A stretch of DNA of 64,000 nucleotides from Cristatella mucedo (lineage: Eukaryota > Bryozoa > Phylactolaemata > Cristatellidae). Numbering within the stretch: the stretch's first letter is position 1; every line of letters starts with the position of its first letter. The stretch is from NCBI GenBank assembly GCA_009760855.2, contig WPIO01000023.1, positions 4,615,501-4,679,500 of the forward strand. The letters run 5' to 3'. The translations under genes and the position numbers were made by a program. The notes beneath the pieces are model-generated. The model saw nothing but the letters and a program-made list of their open reading frames with translations, was not told the origin of the DNA and made no database searches. Positions 9,847 through 21,079 of the stretch are shown piece after piece.

Positions 9847-12800
9847 GTAAGTTGTTGCTCGGGTGCCAATCATTCGCTTGCTGCCGGCTTGTGTGGCTAT
9901 ACGAGCTGGAAGTCAGCCAGTGTCCAAGTTCATGTTTTCCCGAGGGCTTAGCATGCATATCTTAGGCTGTAAAAAAGGTCCGCTGATTCAACAGTCTCAT
10001 TTGTATAGCGGTAGAAGAACTTTAAAGGCTGTCATTAAGGATTGCCTGCTGCAGGACTCGAACTCATGAACACTATAGTGTCGTAAAGTTCGAGCACTGT
10101 ATCCCTGGGCTGACACACACCTCCACACTAGATGCGACATTTGCTGCCATCCGAGCCCATCGCTGTCGTGAGAGGTCTGCTGTCACTGCCACTGAGCTGA
10201 TGTGAGCCATTAGGAGGTAATATTTTTTCTGTCTCGGCTGGGTCGCTCGACAATTGCCTTGAGAGAATTCTGATTTGAGCTTCGGATGGCAGTGGGGGTC
10301 CTGTCCCATGCCGATTGCATCCGGCCTTACTCCTTGGCTGGGTCTCATGGCTCCCCCTATACATACACCCACCCGATTGGAACAGGTGATTTTTCAGAGG
10401 CCCTCATCTATACGCTGTACGGGAAGGCGATTTTTGATGACCATTTGTTAAACAATATGAGGCGTACCAAAGCATTCGTTGCTATGGAGCGGACTTTTTT
10501 TTAACTAGCGACCGGTTCGTATGAAGAAAGCTAGCAACCGGATCCTCTAAAGCATTTACGATTGTCAAGCTCTGCCTGCCGAGGTCCTTAAGAACAGCAG
10601 AACCCCGATCATCTGACAACAGCCTTTACGTTTGCTGCAAAAGTCATATGGATGAAAGTGCATAGAAAGAGATGTAGTTCTCGTAGGCCAGATGCTTTAC
10701 TACTACTATTATTATTGTTATTATTATGCTCTCGGTCACCTGCCAGATTGCCTGGCCCGAGACGGATGACGCAAGGTGCCTGTACCTTGTGCGGCTGGCT
10801 GCAACCAAGTGGAAGTACACAAAGGATGCCCAGAAGTCAAGGAACTATGAGTTTTCAGATATTGGCTCTCTGGTTGGCTTTTCTTTACGTAGCTACTTCA
10901 ATTTCTAGCTGACAATACTGCCAACTTCTAGCGGTTATTTTTTCCTTGTGCTGTAGCCATGTTTTGTCGTCGGCCAGGTATAAGGTGCATTCTTTTTGCA
11001 CCGTGTAGTCAGGTTCAGCTGCTGTGATCGTCTATAGTGAGCCACATGTGCAGAAAAAACTAGCTGATTAAACAGCCTCGTTTGTATAGCGACAGAAGAG
11101 CCTTTACGGCTATCACCACCGCTTGCAGCGACAATAAAGGATTGCCCGCTGCAGGATTCGAACCCACGACCTCGGCACCGAGGTCGTGAAAAGCAACCGC
11201 CTTACCTAGTGTGCCATCACGGCTCAGAAACAGTGAACCAAGCCTTTGCCAATCAGATATTGCCATTATCCTTTTGCATTGTCTGCTGGCCTGTCAGTAT
11301 CAGTCGCACTCGACTCTCGATATGCTCTCACTCCGGGTGGGATTTTTTGCCACTCCCCCAATTTCCAGACTCGATTCTACTTTATGATAGATAGGTTCAT
11401 TCTTGTATGCCACGACTAGTTGTTGATTGTACGTTTCTGTTTCCAGGAGGACGACCGCCGCTCGTTAAGCCCGGTGATATTGCTGTGCTTCTATGGTACA
11501 AGCACTGCAGATACCCTTATTGGCCTGGCTTGGTAAGAGCATTGCTTGTTGAAATTGAAAGGTGCTGTACTGCTCTTCTGTTGGAGCTGATTGAATGCCT
11601 CGACACCCTGGTCGGGTCGGCACACGTTGGACATACCTGGATAAGCTTATTCGTATGTGGTGGACACACCTGTTGTATCTTCTAAATTTTGAAGGTCAAG
11701 CTGAAGGCCAAGGATAAGTCTAAGGTCGTGGTTACGTTTCCTGGCTGGGGCCGTGCAGAAAAAGAAGGGTGAGCACATTGCAGTGTCATCGGCCTGCATC
11801 TTGCATCATGACGGTGCAGTTGTTCGTGTGTCCGTGCATTTGAGCTAGCTGGCGATCTGCTTACGCAACGTCGTACATGAATTTTTGGAATACCGTTCTC
11901 CAACGCTGTTTAGGCTTTTCCTTGTGCGTGTGAGTTCCGGATTGGCATGTTTAATACCTGTGATCTCTTAATCTGTTTGTCTAAAGGAGTGTATGTGTAA
12001 TCCAGTCACTAACCTACTTTTGTCCTACATTCTTGCGAGTCGGCAGACTATGTCACCATGACCCATGCTGAAAAAACTACTAGCCGATTCAACAGCCTCT
12101 TTAGTGATTCTAACATGAGATGGCTGGCTGTAGGATGCAGCTGAACTTGTTCTACTTTATAGCCACAGCTTAACGATACAAAGAACCGGATGCCAATCAT
12201 ATGTGCCACTAGAGCATATCGAGGCTTTCCCTCTTAGCACAACTACTTCTGACTGCTGTAGCTTCACTGCAAAGTGCGATTATTGCTCTCTGCACTAGTT
12301 CAGTTCACTTTCTTTCAGTGCTTCATCGTTGCCGAATCTTGACCATCTTGTGAATCAACCGCTACGTCTAGAAACTTGATTCAGCAGTCGTTGATCTTTG
12401 GGGGCTATTCAAGTCACCCTCCTAATGTTGTACCTTACCGTGATGCTGTTGTAAGTGGGATGAAGTAAGTTTAGAATCATCACGTTTAAGCATCCTAATT
12501 GAAAGCTGTCTTGAATAGGTTAAGAATCGAACGTTGTAAAGGTGGTTTAATGCTGGGTCGTAATCAAGGTGTTCCTGATATCATTGACAGCGATGGGTGT
12601 CTGTTTCGTCAAGCAGCTGCACTGCTTGTGCAAGTAATAATTTTCTGTTGCAGAGTTACCGTCACCATAGATTGGCTGAGAACGCACTGCAAAGATTTCC
12701 ACGGAGCTGTGCACGAAGAGCTTGTGGTGAGTGTGACATCACTGTTTAAGCACATGGTCCTGTTTTTTTTGTAAATGTTTTTGCACAGGTACTCGATGTT

Positions 12801-13201
12801 TTTTCAGACAAGTCGATGTCTTTCCTGGCAGTGTAATAAGAATATTAGTTGGTGCAAAACTCTGGAGTTAGGCTTGTTTCCCGTGAACGTCAAAACTGTC
12901 TCATTACACAACTGCTCATCGACATGCGCTGGCTCCCTATCAAGCCGTGTATCGACTTCAGGGTTCGGTCATTCATGTATAGCTCTGTCATTCTAGCCAA
13001 CCTCAAATTCTTTTGAGACCATGCCTTCAAGTTGTATGCTCCCAAAGCCTAGAACCCTGTCCAGACTGACGACATTTAGACATGAAGACAGATACCCACC
13101 TGCTCATCACAGCATTTGCTTGGTCCACATAATTTGTTTTTGATTGCTTATACGTACTGACACTGCATGTTATCACTAACCAATAGAAATGCTTCCTTTC
13201 C

Positions 13202-13258
<57 letters not shown>

Positions 13259-16200
13259 TTCTCTCTCTTGGTGAAAGCGCCACTTAGTGGGCTGGTGCTG
13301 CTTGTGGTGTCTCGGATCCGGTCATGGTACCGTAAAGGCTGGCTTGACATCAAACACATTTACATTGACCTCGTTTCGAAGCTAGCACCTTAACCACTGG
13401 ACCAAAATCAGAGCGATTGCGGGTTTCAGTCCTGAAGTGGGCAGATGGGGTGACGGCTGTGTGTCTTGGGTACACGCTGTGTCCAGCTGCTGCAGATTAA
13501 CCCACCTCTGATGTGGCCTACGGTACATTAACCCACTCTTGCCAGGCTGTTTCTAGGAAGTAGGCAATCGTGCTACTAGCTAGTAGCACGATTTAAACGA
13601 TGACGACGAAAGCACGGTGGTAGCGCTTCAGCAAGCTTACATTCTCTTCAGGCTCCCAGCCAGCAACAGACGACCATACAGCCAGCCCTGCTGCTGTCAT
13701 CTGTTCTGCTGGCCTCTTTGTTCTTCTTTAGTTATATGCTGCTTAGGGTAACGAGAGCTCGAATTTATCTTTTTAGGCTGCCGGATATGACTCGCCTTAC
13801 CGAGAGCAATTTTTTTTTGCGATGCGGAAGTCCAAATATATTACCGATTCGCTTCATCTGGACACGACGCTGGCCGAATTCCTCTCGAAAGCGGAAGGCG
13901 CTTCGGGAGGAGCTGATCTCCTGCCGACTAGTAAGTTGAGCTCGCCCGGGCACCGGCCATTTGGGGGGGGGGGTAGGGCACTTCCCACGTGCTCGGGCTG
14001 TTTGCCTTTTCCCTCCAGGTGAGGCGCCGACTATCACTCGTTCTTCGCATCGCATGGATGCTGTGTGCGAAAAAAAATTTTTGAGTGCGGGCGGGCGCAC
14101 TTGGCATCTCCTTTGCCGTTTGGCAGCTCATTGGAGCCTTCCTGTATCGCCAGCTGCGACCGTCGAAGATGCACATGCTTTGGCACTAATTCACATAATA
14201 ATGACAATGATAATAGGAATAATACATTTTTATAGCACCCTGAGAGAACTGCATCTCTTTCTAGACTCGCTTGACCCAGCCGCTGTCAATCCCAGTCGCA
14301 ACCCGACAGTGTCGGCATCCTAATCGGAGCCTAATCTTAGCAGCGTGCAGCACACAAGACGGCTAGCCTGCAGGGCGCCATCTTTTGTGTGAAAGTAGCC
14401 GTCGAGATGTATTTGAGTAGCGTCCGACAGTTGACAGCTATGGTGGGCACTCGTCGTGTGGGGGCGGTGCTTGTGATAGACTGCCTCGTGCTTGGGATAG
14501 ACGACCGACGAAGCCCTGGTCTCGTGTTTCTTCGTTCACTCCCAGTGCCCGGTGCGGCTCCACGACTTAAATGGACTCGTGGCATTCTGAGGGAGGGGGG
14601 CTGTTGGCCCAGCTGGTGCTGTTGCCAGGCTTCCGGTGGTGCCTACTGTTGGGAAGCACAGCTGGCATGTTTCCGAATTTCACTCATCCATTGATTGAGC
14701 ACTGTAATAACTGCGATGGGCAAGCCAGATTGAACAGCCTCTGCTAAGCTAGGTTTAACGGAACAAAGGAGACGTGAGAAACGTTGCACACAAACGTTGA
14801 AGACGTTTCCCGTAATCAAAGACCTGATGATTTAAGGCACCTCTGTCAACTTGCATTATGGAATTGGAAACGACTGCTCGTATAGATTGTCCCAGCCCTC
14901 TATACGAGCTGTCGTTTCCAATTCGAGAGGTCATCCACATCGGGCAATGGAAATAGGTGTTAGGGTGTTGCCTTGCACCTGCGAATTAGCCTGAATCCAT
15001 GCCACCGGTTACTGTGTTATGACACGTTTTGCACATACAAAGCATGGTTGGCATAAGGAGCACTTGGCAATGTGTGCTTTGTTAGTGATGTCCTACGGTT
15101 TGTGTTCGCTATGTGCATGTTAAAAATATATTTCAAAAGTTTGACCACTCTGTTATTTGCATATATGTTACTTTGAAGAGCTGGTGAGATGCTGTAGCAC
15201 GGTTTGGTAAAATGTTGGCTGATGGAGGTCGTTCTCACCTCGAGCTGTAGCTGTTGATGACATCTTTTAGTGAAATGATTTGCTTTGTGGCTTCCTTTGC
15301 TGGTCCCTCAGCTCAATGAATACAATTGCTAAACAATGCTAACTTTCCGTTAATGCCGTGTGTATCACAGAAGTGTGCTGAATGTGTCGGTAGTTTGGCC
15401 TGCTGTCAAACTTAGCATAGAGCATGAGATTAACCTTGCTGACAGTGCTAGTCTGAAGCTTGTCTGCTTGCTTAAGACTTATCTATTCAGCAGCCCTTAA
15501 ATCCAAAAGTTTTTTTACCTCTAGTCTTGTCCAACTCTCAGTGGCCATGCCGAGTCACAGAAAATCTGTGGTTTATTGCTGCTGTACTTTCAGGCTGTTG
15601 CACTCATGCAAGCCTTGGTTGTAGCCTCGAGGTTAAATGTCGATAAAATACTGTAAAAATGCGTCCCAACAATTGAATATTTGCTTAGGGTACCTTTCAA
15701 AAGAAAAACGCGAGTATGTGCTTGGCGTTTTGACGATTTCTTCATTGATGGAAAAATGACAACCGTGTACACTCTTTCTGACGGGAAGTAAACCGGAAGC
15801 AACATATCAGCAAATAGCATATTTACCTATCCCTGCATATGTGACTTGTGCCCCAACTTGTTCAACCTTGGTACATCGAGGTACATGTCTGCTGCTTACC
15901 GTGGTAATACTTGTTACTTTTAAACAACTTCATTTACAGTATAGCTTTGCATCTTGGAAGTTCTAAAACTCGGCCAAAACTTCATGGATCGATATTAAAT
16001 TTCACATGTAAGTTCAGCACTGCTTGCACATAGCTGCACTAGTCTGCTTTTGGTTGGATAAGTATTGCCATACATGTCCATGATTGCTGAAAATAAAGCT
16101 CCAGGATGTTTGATGTCGTGTAAGGCAATACTTGGACAACTGAAATCAGAAATAAACTATGCAGTGATATAAAGCAGAGCTGAACTCACATCGCATACTT

Positions 16201-18531
16201 CACGTTATTTGAACGGGCTTGAATAATCCTTCCTTTCTTGTCTTTAATCGTTCTCTATTTTTCATGCTTAACATTTTTATCTTAATTATCGAAATACCGA
16301 GACCGCCCTGGAATTTTCATCGGTGATCACAACCCCATTAGCCAGTTTTTCTTTAGTCTATGAAAGCCTTTAGTATCGAAGCGCGTAGGGGCTTTTGGTT
16401 GTTACAGTTCCATTTTTTGTTACTCTGTATCCATCCATAGTATCTTAGTATGCCTTATTTGTGGGGTTTGATCTCTTGATATAGTTTTGTGGGAAGACCA
16501 AGTGCAAAAGCATGAGGATGGCAAACTTTCTTCGGTGGATTCATCTACACTGGATGAATTCGATGTCACAGTTGGGCCGGACGACAGTGAATCACTTCAG
16601 CCTAATGACGATAGTGCTGCAAACACTAGTCAGGCATTCAGCATGACAAATGGTAGGTAGTTCATTGTACGGCATGCACAATCCCTTGCGAGTGCGTTCG
16701 GCATCTGGCGGCTTGGCTGTGGAATCTCCCAAGCGGCCTGCAAAGTGGCTGCTGCTGCATTGCTGCCTCGGCTGTGCCTTAGTGCTGTGTACTTACTTGC
16801 TTAGATGCTGAATCAAACGACTGCCAACGACAAGATCCAGCTACCGAGCTTCCGGGTGACATAGTGTCGTGTGATAATGGTGGTAAAGAGCATGTTGCTG
16901 CTTCATCTGAGGGCATCGCTGAGCGTAGTCATACTGTGAACCCCGTGGATTTGGTATGTGCAGACACTATTCCAAAGGAATTCAGCCTCTCCGATGGCTC
17001 TGAAGGTGTCGGCATAAAGGATGCCGTAGACTATCGAGACAATTCTGCGTTTAGTACAAATGAAACTCCGGATTTCGTTTGTGCCGATGAGGTGTTACTA
17101 TCGAATAATGCCGAATCTTCGCTGCCTGGCAGTTTTATGCTTCCGTGTGAACTGTCCGTAGACGTTCAGATAGAGGAAACGCCTGTATTCTCCTCTGGTT
17201 CGGCTACATCATCGCTCGATGTTGTCGATGCGGTTGAATTACTTTCGTCCTTGTCTGCTCCCGAGGAAGTAGACGATACGTCTGCTGCTGTTTACAAAGC
17301 GCCTAGTGAGGCTGACAGAGAATTGCCCGGACGTGATAATGCTGAGACAATCCGCAAGCCATGTGACGTTGCATGCTTGGTTGACGAAGCCAGTGCTGAC
17401 GGCCGTGGGCCAGTTGACAAGCGCAGTGCGACAAACGCAATTGCCGAAATCTCAAGCAATGAAGCCGAAGTTGGTCGGCAGGCAAATGTGCTCGTTAGTG
17501 CTCAGATGGAGAGCACTCAACTCAAGATGAGCGACGATGATATTGACACTGCTGAAATGCCAAAACACACTGCTGCTGAGGATGATGATGCTGGAGCAGC
17601 CTTAAGGGAAGAGCAACTGGAGCAGCAGCAGCCTTCAGGGAATCGCCTTCGTGTAGACGACAAGCCCGAGTGCAGTACCAGCGCTGTGCAGCGCCAGCTC
17701 GGCGATGCCGAAATCGATCGAGTGCCGACAGTCGGACCTGCGGCAGTCGGCATCGCTGGCTGCAAGGGCACTGGGTGTAGTGCTATCCTAGCGGCTCAAA
17801 GTGCAGAGGAAGAGCTAGCAAAGATTCCCAGCGAAGGTCTATCTGCACGCGGCCATCCTTTCACCGATGGGTCAGCCGAAGGCGATGGATTGCCGATAAA
17901 TGCTAGTGGTCTGTTTTTTGAGACTGTAGCTTGTGCAGTCGACCTTGTGCACTCAAGTTCCGATAAGCCTGCACGTGTCGCTGCTAGCGGCATCGTAGCA
18001 AGCCCCGATATGCCGCCGTTCGTTAGTGGCGACTTAGCTACTGGTTTCAATGGCAGTAACGTGGAAATAGTACCCGATGTCTTCGCCGGTGGTTGTTATG
18101 GCACGGAGGTGCACTGCACCGATAGTGGCTGCCTAGAACCAGCCAACATTCCCAGTTCAAATGTGAAGGCCGATACGATGCACGTGGATGACGACGTAGT
18201 ACTTGCAGGAGAGTTGGCATACCCAAGTTCTGAATCGCTTTCGATGTACTGCACCGTTACCGATGGTATCAAAGCAACCAACTTCATTGATCTGCACGTC
18301 GAAGCTGCCTTGTCAAGTGCCCAGAAGCCATCGGAAGCTGCTCAAGTGTTACCCGAGGGCGCCGAAGTCAGGCAGCAGCATATGACAAGTAGCCTGGCCG
18401 ATGACACTTTTGCTGATCTAAGCAATTGCACGACGATTGTCAGCAACACGACTGTCGCCAGTCAGGAACAAGTCGCTTCTGAGATGTCTCCGAACATCGA
18501 GTCCCTTCCTTGCTCCAATACTGTCTCCTAA
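9252..18531 (+). CDS. PWWP-domain protein PWP-A (gene span, 7 coding exons)
   Basis: Probable chromatin-binding nuclear protein of the PWWP3/MUM1-like group. Exons: 9252-9846, 11447-11532, 11695-11768, 12654-12726, 13777-13930, 16485-16652, 16805-18531. Every junction is GT-AG and the phases agree (1,0,2,0,1,1), giving 2877 nt, 958 codons plus stop. Order: basic, Ser/Ala-rich N-terminus (1-198) with RKRRR and RRRRR clusters that could be nuclear signals; PWWP domain (about 208-276, core YPYWPGL); a helical extension rich in charged residues (277-327); an acidic linker; an acidic, low-complexity tail (385-958). PWWP domains bind methylated histone H3 and DNA; that role is known for the family and inferred here. 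It lacks the C-terminal helical domain present in the paralogue at 28-48 kb, ending at a TAA inside the homologous exon. The start at 9252 follows a likely 5'UTR acceptor and matches the paralogue's start. Confidence 0.8.
9975..10113 (-). mobile_element. SINE-1 copy, diverged
   Basis: The - strand shows a SINE-1 body: the end CTGTTGAATCAGCGG, the middle AGCCTTTAAAG-like and a decayed box B. It lies in PWP-A intron 1. Confidence 0.6.
10700..10910 (+). other. Unassigned coding-like stretch in PWP-A intron 1
   Basis: One frame reads CQIAWPETDDARCLYLVRLA and WKYTKDAQKSRNYEFSDIGS without stops (10726-10908), with more varied composition than nearby chance ORFs. It starts after an ATT-repeat stretch and an acceptor-like TGCCAG (10746). 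It could be an alternative exon or a transposon relic. No family recognised. Confidence 0.25.
11061..11224 (-). mobile_element. SINE-1 copy (tRNA-derived)
   Basis: The - strand reads GCCGTGATGGCACACTAGGT (box A region), a palindromic CACGACCTCGG/CCGAGGTCGTG arm, box B GGGTTCGAATCC, then a body ending TTTAATCAGCTA. The tRNA head carries both RNA polymerase III boxes in the right order. One of about ten copies in the window, here in PWP-A intron 1. Confidence 0.8.
11447..11532 (+). CDS. PWP-A exon 2, first part of PWWP domain
   Basis: Acceptor TTTCCAG at 11440-11446 and donor GTAAGA at 11533. Enters in phase 1, leaves in phase 0, 28 full codons. Encodes the strand leading into the PWWP signature: GDIAVLLWYK, then YPYWPGL. 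The aromatic WYK and the WP pair are the diagnostic PWWP positions. Its counterpart in PWP-B is 39099-39178. Confidence 0.85.
11695..11768 (+). CDS. PWP-A exon 3, middle of PWWP domain
   Basis: Acceptor TTGAAG ends at 11694 and donor GTGAGC starts at 11769. Phase 0 in, phase 2 out, 24 full codons. A Lys-rich strand (VKLKAKDKSK) is followed by VVVTFPGW, the PWWP beta strand that carries FxG/FPGW. Counterpart in PWP-B is 41440-41507 (FLNYG at the same place). Confidence 0.8.
12654..12726 (+). CDS. PWP-A exon 4, end of PWWP domain
   Basis: Acceptor TTGCAG ends at 12653 and donor GTGAGT starts at 12727. Phase 2 in, phase 0 out, 73 nt. Encodes VTVTIDWLRTHC through HEELV. The PWP-B counterpart (43707-43779) has exactly the same length, the same phases and a similar end (HREFV), which supports both models. 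Confidence 0.8.
12826..13135 (+). mobile_element. LINE-A fragment in PWP-A intron 4
   Basis: The + strand resembles the LINE-A block: GTGTAATAAGAA near 12830, AGGCTTGTTTCCCGTGAACG, then GCTCCCTATCAAGCCGTGTATCGACTTC (read here as separate short matches), then a 3' part ACATGAAGACAGATACCCAC. Decayed, with frameshifts. Confidence 0.55.
13204..13267. repeat. (CT)n microsatellite
   Basis: About 26 perfect CT units, then a short imperfect end. In PWP-A intron 4. Confidence 0.95.
13566..13593. repeat. Perfect 28-bp palindrome
   Basis: The left half AATCGTGCTACTAG is followed at once by its exact reverse complement, with no spacer. It lies in PWP-A intron 4, 183 bp before exon 5. Confidence 0.85.
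13777..13930 (+). CDS. PWP-A exon 5, helical extension after PWWP
   Basis: Acceptor TTTTAG ends at 13776 and donor GTAAGT starts at 13931. Phase 0 in, phase 1 out, 51 full codons. Begins AAGYDSPYREQFFFAMRKSK and is predicted helical. The PWP-B counterpart at 43957-44089 begins EAGKQQYKDPKVFELAVRHA, with matching positions for the AG and Y(R/K) residues. Confidence 0.75.
14861..14924. repeat. Hairpin with 25-bp arms
   Basis: Arms 14861-14885 and 14900-14924 (beginning GAATTGGAAACGAC) match at 24 of 25 positions, with a 14-nt loop. In PWP-A intron 5. Could be a foldback element or a transcribed hairpin. Confidence 0.8.
14925..15670. other. PWP-A intron 5, nothing recognised
   Basis: Intronic sequence without domains or clear repeats. 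Confidence 0.5.
15675..16152. repeat. Repeat X, copy 1 (PWP-A intron 5)
   Basis: Shares a colinear run of similar blocks with 37776-38262: CCCAACTTGTT(C/G)AACCTTGGT, then CTTCATT, ATGGATCGAT/ACGGATCAAT, TTTTGGTTGGATAA, ACATGT(C/T)C(A/G)TGATTGC, AATAAA(G/A)(C/T)TC. Either an old dispersed element or paralogous intron sequence. Confidence 0.7.
16485..16652 (+). CDS. PWP-A exon 6, acidic linker (module D)
   Basis: Acceptor GATATAG ends at 16484 and donor GTAGGT starts at 16653. Phase 1 in and out, 168 nt. Encodes WEDQVQKHEDGKL and ends near SQAFSMTN. The PWP-B counterpart 33222-33392 shares EDQ near the start and SQA near the end. The following intron is only 152 nt. Confidence 0.75.
16805..18531 (+). 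CDS. PWP-A exon 7, long acidic tail and stop
   Basis: Acceptor TTGCTTAG ends at 16804; TAA stop at 18529-18531. Encodes 574 residues, rich in Asp, Glu, Ser and Ala and probably disordered, with Gln runs near 17610-17640. Blocks shared with the PWP-B exon 35024-36130 include GCLEPA(N/S)IPS, SLSM and ESLP, so the two are homologous. The PWP-A copy carries a long extra middle part. Where PWP-B reads on through ESLP to a donor, PWP-A stops 7 codons later. Confidence 0.85.
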
Positions 18532-18634
18532 TCCCATGCTAGCAGGCATTTATTTTCTAGAAGCATTGCACACCATTCACTGCTGTTTAGGCACATTAGA
18601 TCCAATGAAATTTTGTTGAGAGATTCCAAGGAAA

Positions 18635-18640
18635 AATAAA
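18635..18640 (+). terminator. poly(A) signal of PWP-A
   Basis: AATAAA lies 104 nt after the PWP-A stop codon, a normal 3'UTR distance. This supports 18529-18531 as a genuine gene end rather than an internal stop of a larger gene. Confidence 0.6.
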
Positions 18641-19050
18641 GGTCTGTATCTTTAATTCTCTAGGTCGCTTTTTCCTGCGAGTAGCACGGATTGGTCGTCA
18701 GCTGCCGGCTGGTTTTGGTGAACACTGTGCTCTGCTGATATTTTTTTTTAGCCAACTGTTCAATTAACCGATAGTGGCCTGGGGGGCGTGGCAAGGATTG
18801 CCATATGTGTCTTGTAGGCATGCGTCAACTACAGTGGCCGCCCTCTAGTTTCGCAGGCTTGGTGTAGGTGCTGGCTTCGGGCAGCCTGATCCTGTTTGAA
18901 ACTAGCGATTTGTTTGAGGCTGCCTGATCACGCTCTGGATCATGATACTAGAGCTGTACCGTACCCGAGTGAAAGCTACCTGCCAATGGATGCCCTTTGC
19001 ACTGCAACAGCTTCTCTTGTGACACTACAGAGAATATCTTCCTTGCTGCC
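18640..19050. other. Intergenic, nothing recognised
   Basis: Sequence downstream of the PWP-A poly(A) signal. No ORF with recognisable content. Confidence 0.5.
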
Positions 19051-19054
19051 TCAA

Positions 19055-19195
19055 TAAATTTAAATATAATTCATATATAGCGCCCAAGAGAACTTAATCT
19101 CCATTCAGGCGCTTCACACATGCCTCGGGGCTCGAGCCCACGACCTCAGCCAGACCTTGGTCGGGGCGAGCACCTTTTCAGCTGGACCAAACCAG
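19055..19195 (-). mobile_element. SINE-2 copy
   Basis: Well-preserved family member: - strand head with TGGTCCAGC, box B GGGCTCGAGCCCC, tail GAAGCGCCTGAATGGAGATT, end in ATATATGAATTATATT. Matches 59478-59625 closely. Confidence 0.75.
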
Positions 19196-20180
19196 CTCGG
19201 CAATGAGTCTCATCACTGAATGTGCCCAAGCCGGCATTTTGGCAGCTTCGCTTGCCTCCCTGTGGAGTGACAGGCTTTTTTTCTATAGGTCTATCAATTA
19301 TTAGGGACACGTTTTGGCTACTCGTTGGCGACCCAGTGATGGCATTTTTGTTTTCTGTTTCATTTTTGTTTTCAGTGTTTTCTCGTCTTTCAGATTCGTG
19401 GACTCTTTTCATGGCCTAGGCTTTTGGCACCCTGAACCCCATTTCAGTTGACTCTTAAAATCGTCTTGATTAAGCTTGAGGCAATCTCTACGACTTAGAA
19501 TAATAGTCAAATTGAGAGCATCGTGCTTATAGACCAAGTCCCGTACTTAGATGACCCTGTGCTGCTACAGGCTTTCGGTCTTCATTTTTATAGGGTTAAA
19601 CGTGAGCACGTCTTTAATGTATGACCGACTAGTTCTTGTACTACCTCAATGGAGTCATCGTTAAAAAAATGCTGGTTTTACACAACCAACTTTGCCTTTG
19701 CTGATAATGGGCGCTGGCTAGGTTTTTCTGTTGTGTGTGTGCTCTAGCTTCGGTGAGCTCTTAAAATTGCCTAGACCGAGTTGTCAATAAGATTTGACGG
19801 GCTTTGTGGTCCAATAGATGACGGTTAAATGTAACATTGTGGGCTAGTTTAAGGACACATGTCGCTCAAAAATGGTTGAGTTCGATTGAGCCAACCTGCA
19901 AGTGTTGCAATTCTCCAGCCCACACTGGGCTTCAAAATATGACCCTGGTTCACCAACCACAGCATAGACTCCGTGGCTTTGTGGTCCTGTTGGCCCTAAC
20001 CGTGGTAATAACGCCGTGGCTACTGTCGGCCGTTTCTGGCTCTGGTCTAGGCTGCCTCAGTACTGCCCACTCGCCTGGTGCAGGCGGCTAAACCGGACTC
20101 AGCTAAGAAATCCCACACACGAGCCGCTTATCGCATGAGACAAACTAAATTAAATATTAAACCAAACTATCTTTCTAAAC
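19196..20180. other. Intergenic, nothing recognised
   Basis: No domain, RNA gene or repeat family recognised here. Confidence 0.45.
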
Positions 20181-20187
20181 ATGCAAA

Positions 20188-21034
20188 TAATATAATAATA
20201 ATAATAATAATAATAATATTGCACTTGATAAAGCGCTCTCAGAGAACTTAATCTCTTTCTAGGCGCTTTACATTTGCTGCAAAGTGATACGCAATAGAAT
20301 AGTAAGTAAAATCATGCTTGAAAAACAAACAAAATGAATAACATGGTTAGGGGTTACATGCACTGGGTCAGCATGCAAATGTGGTTAGTGGCAGCATGAA
20401 CAGTGTCAGCACGCATAAGCACATCGAGGACGAATCACAAGGACCCACTAAATGCTGTCCTAAATAGGTATGTTTTTAAGTTTCTTTTAAATGTGGTCAG
20501 GTCAGGGGATGTTCTGATGCAGGTCGGGAGGGAGTTCCAGGCTGTGGGAGCATACGAGCTAAATGCACGGTCTCCAAAGGATTTAAGGTTTGTACGAGGT
20601 ATTTCTAGACTGTTGGATTCCGAAAAGCGAGTGGTACGATGCTTTGCCTGATGGGGTAGTATCTCTGAAAGATAGGCTGGAGCCATAGAATGAAGAGACC
20701 TAAAAGTGAGCGACAAAACCTTGAAGTCAATCCGTTGCTTGACTGGTAACCAGTGCAGGTCGGCGAGAAGTGGAGTAATGTGGCAACTGCGACGCTCACG
20801 ACAGACAAGCCTAGCTGCAGAGTTTTGCACCAGCTGCAATCGCCTGATCGCACATGCTGGTAGGCCAGTAAGCAGTGAGTTGCAGAAGTCGAGACGAGAT
20901 GTCACGAATGCATGGACCAACTTGGACGTGGTATCCTTATCTAAACAAGCCCTAATTTTAGCAATGTTATGAAGCTGAAAATAGGCTGATTTGACTGTGG
21001 AGCTGATATGGTCGTCTAACGAGAGGTCGCTTTG
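20188..21034 (-). mobile_element. LINE-A copy, 3' part
   Basis: Runs on the - strand from the RNLGVIFQSDLSLDDHIS block through LVHAFVTSRLDFCNSLLTG, LHWLPVKQRIDFKVL and FKRNLKTYLFRTAFSGSL to a 3'UTR and an ATT-repeat tail at 20188-20220. The reading frame is almost intact. CR1/L2/Rex1-type reverse transcriptase C-terminal region. Near-identical in protein to the + strand copy at 25714-26895. Confidence 0.9.
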
Positions 21035-21079
21035 GAATATAATATAAACATAAATAGCTTTCAGTTGTGAGTAAAACAA

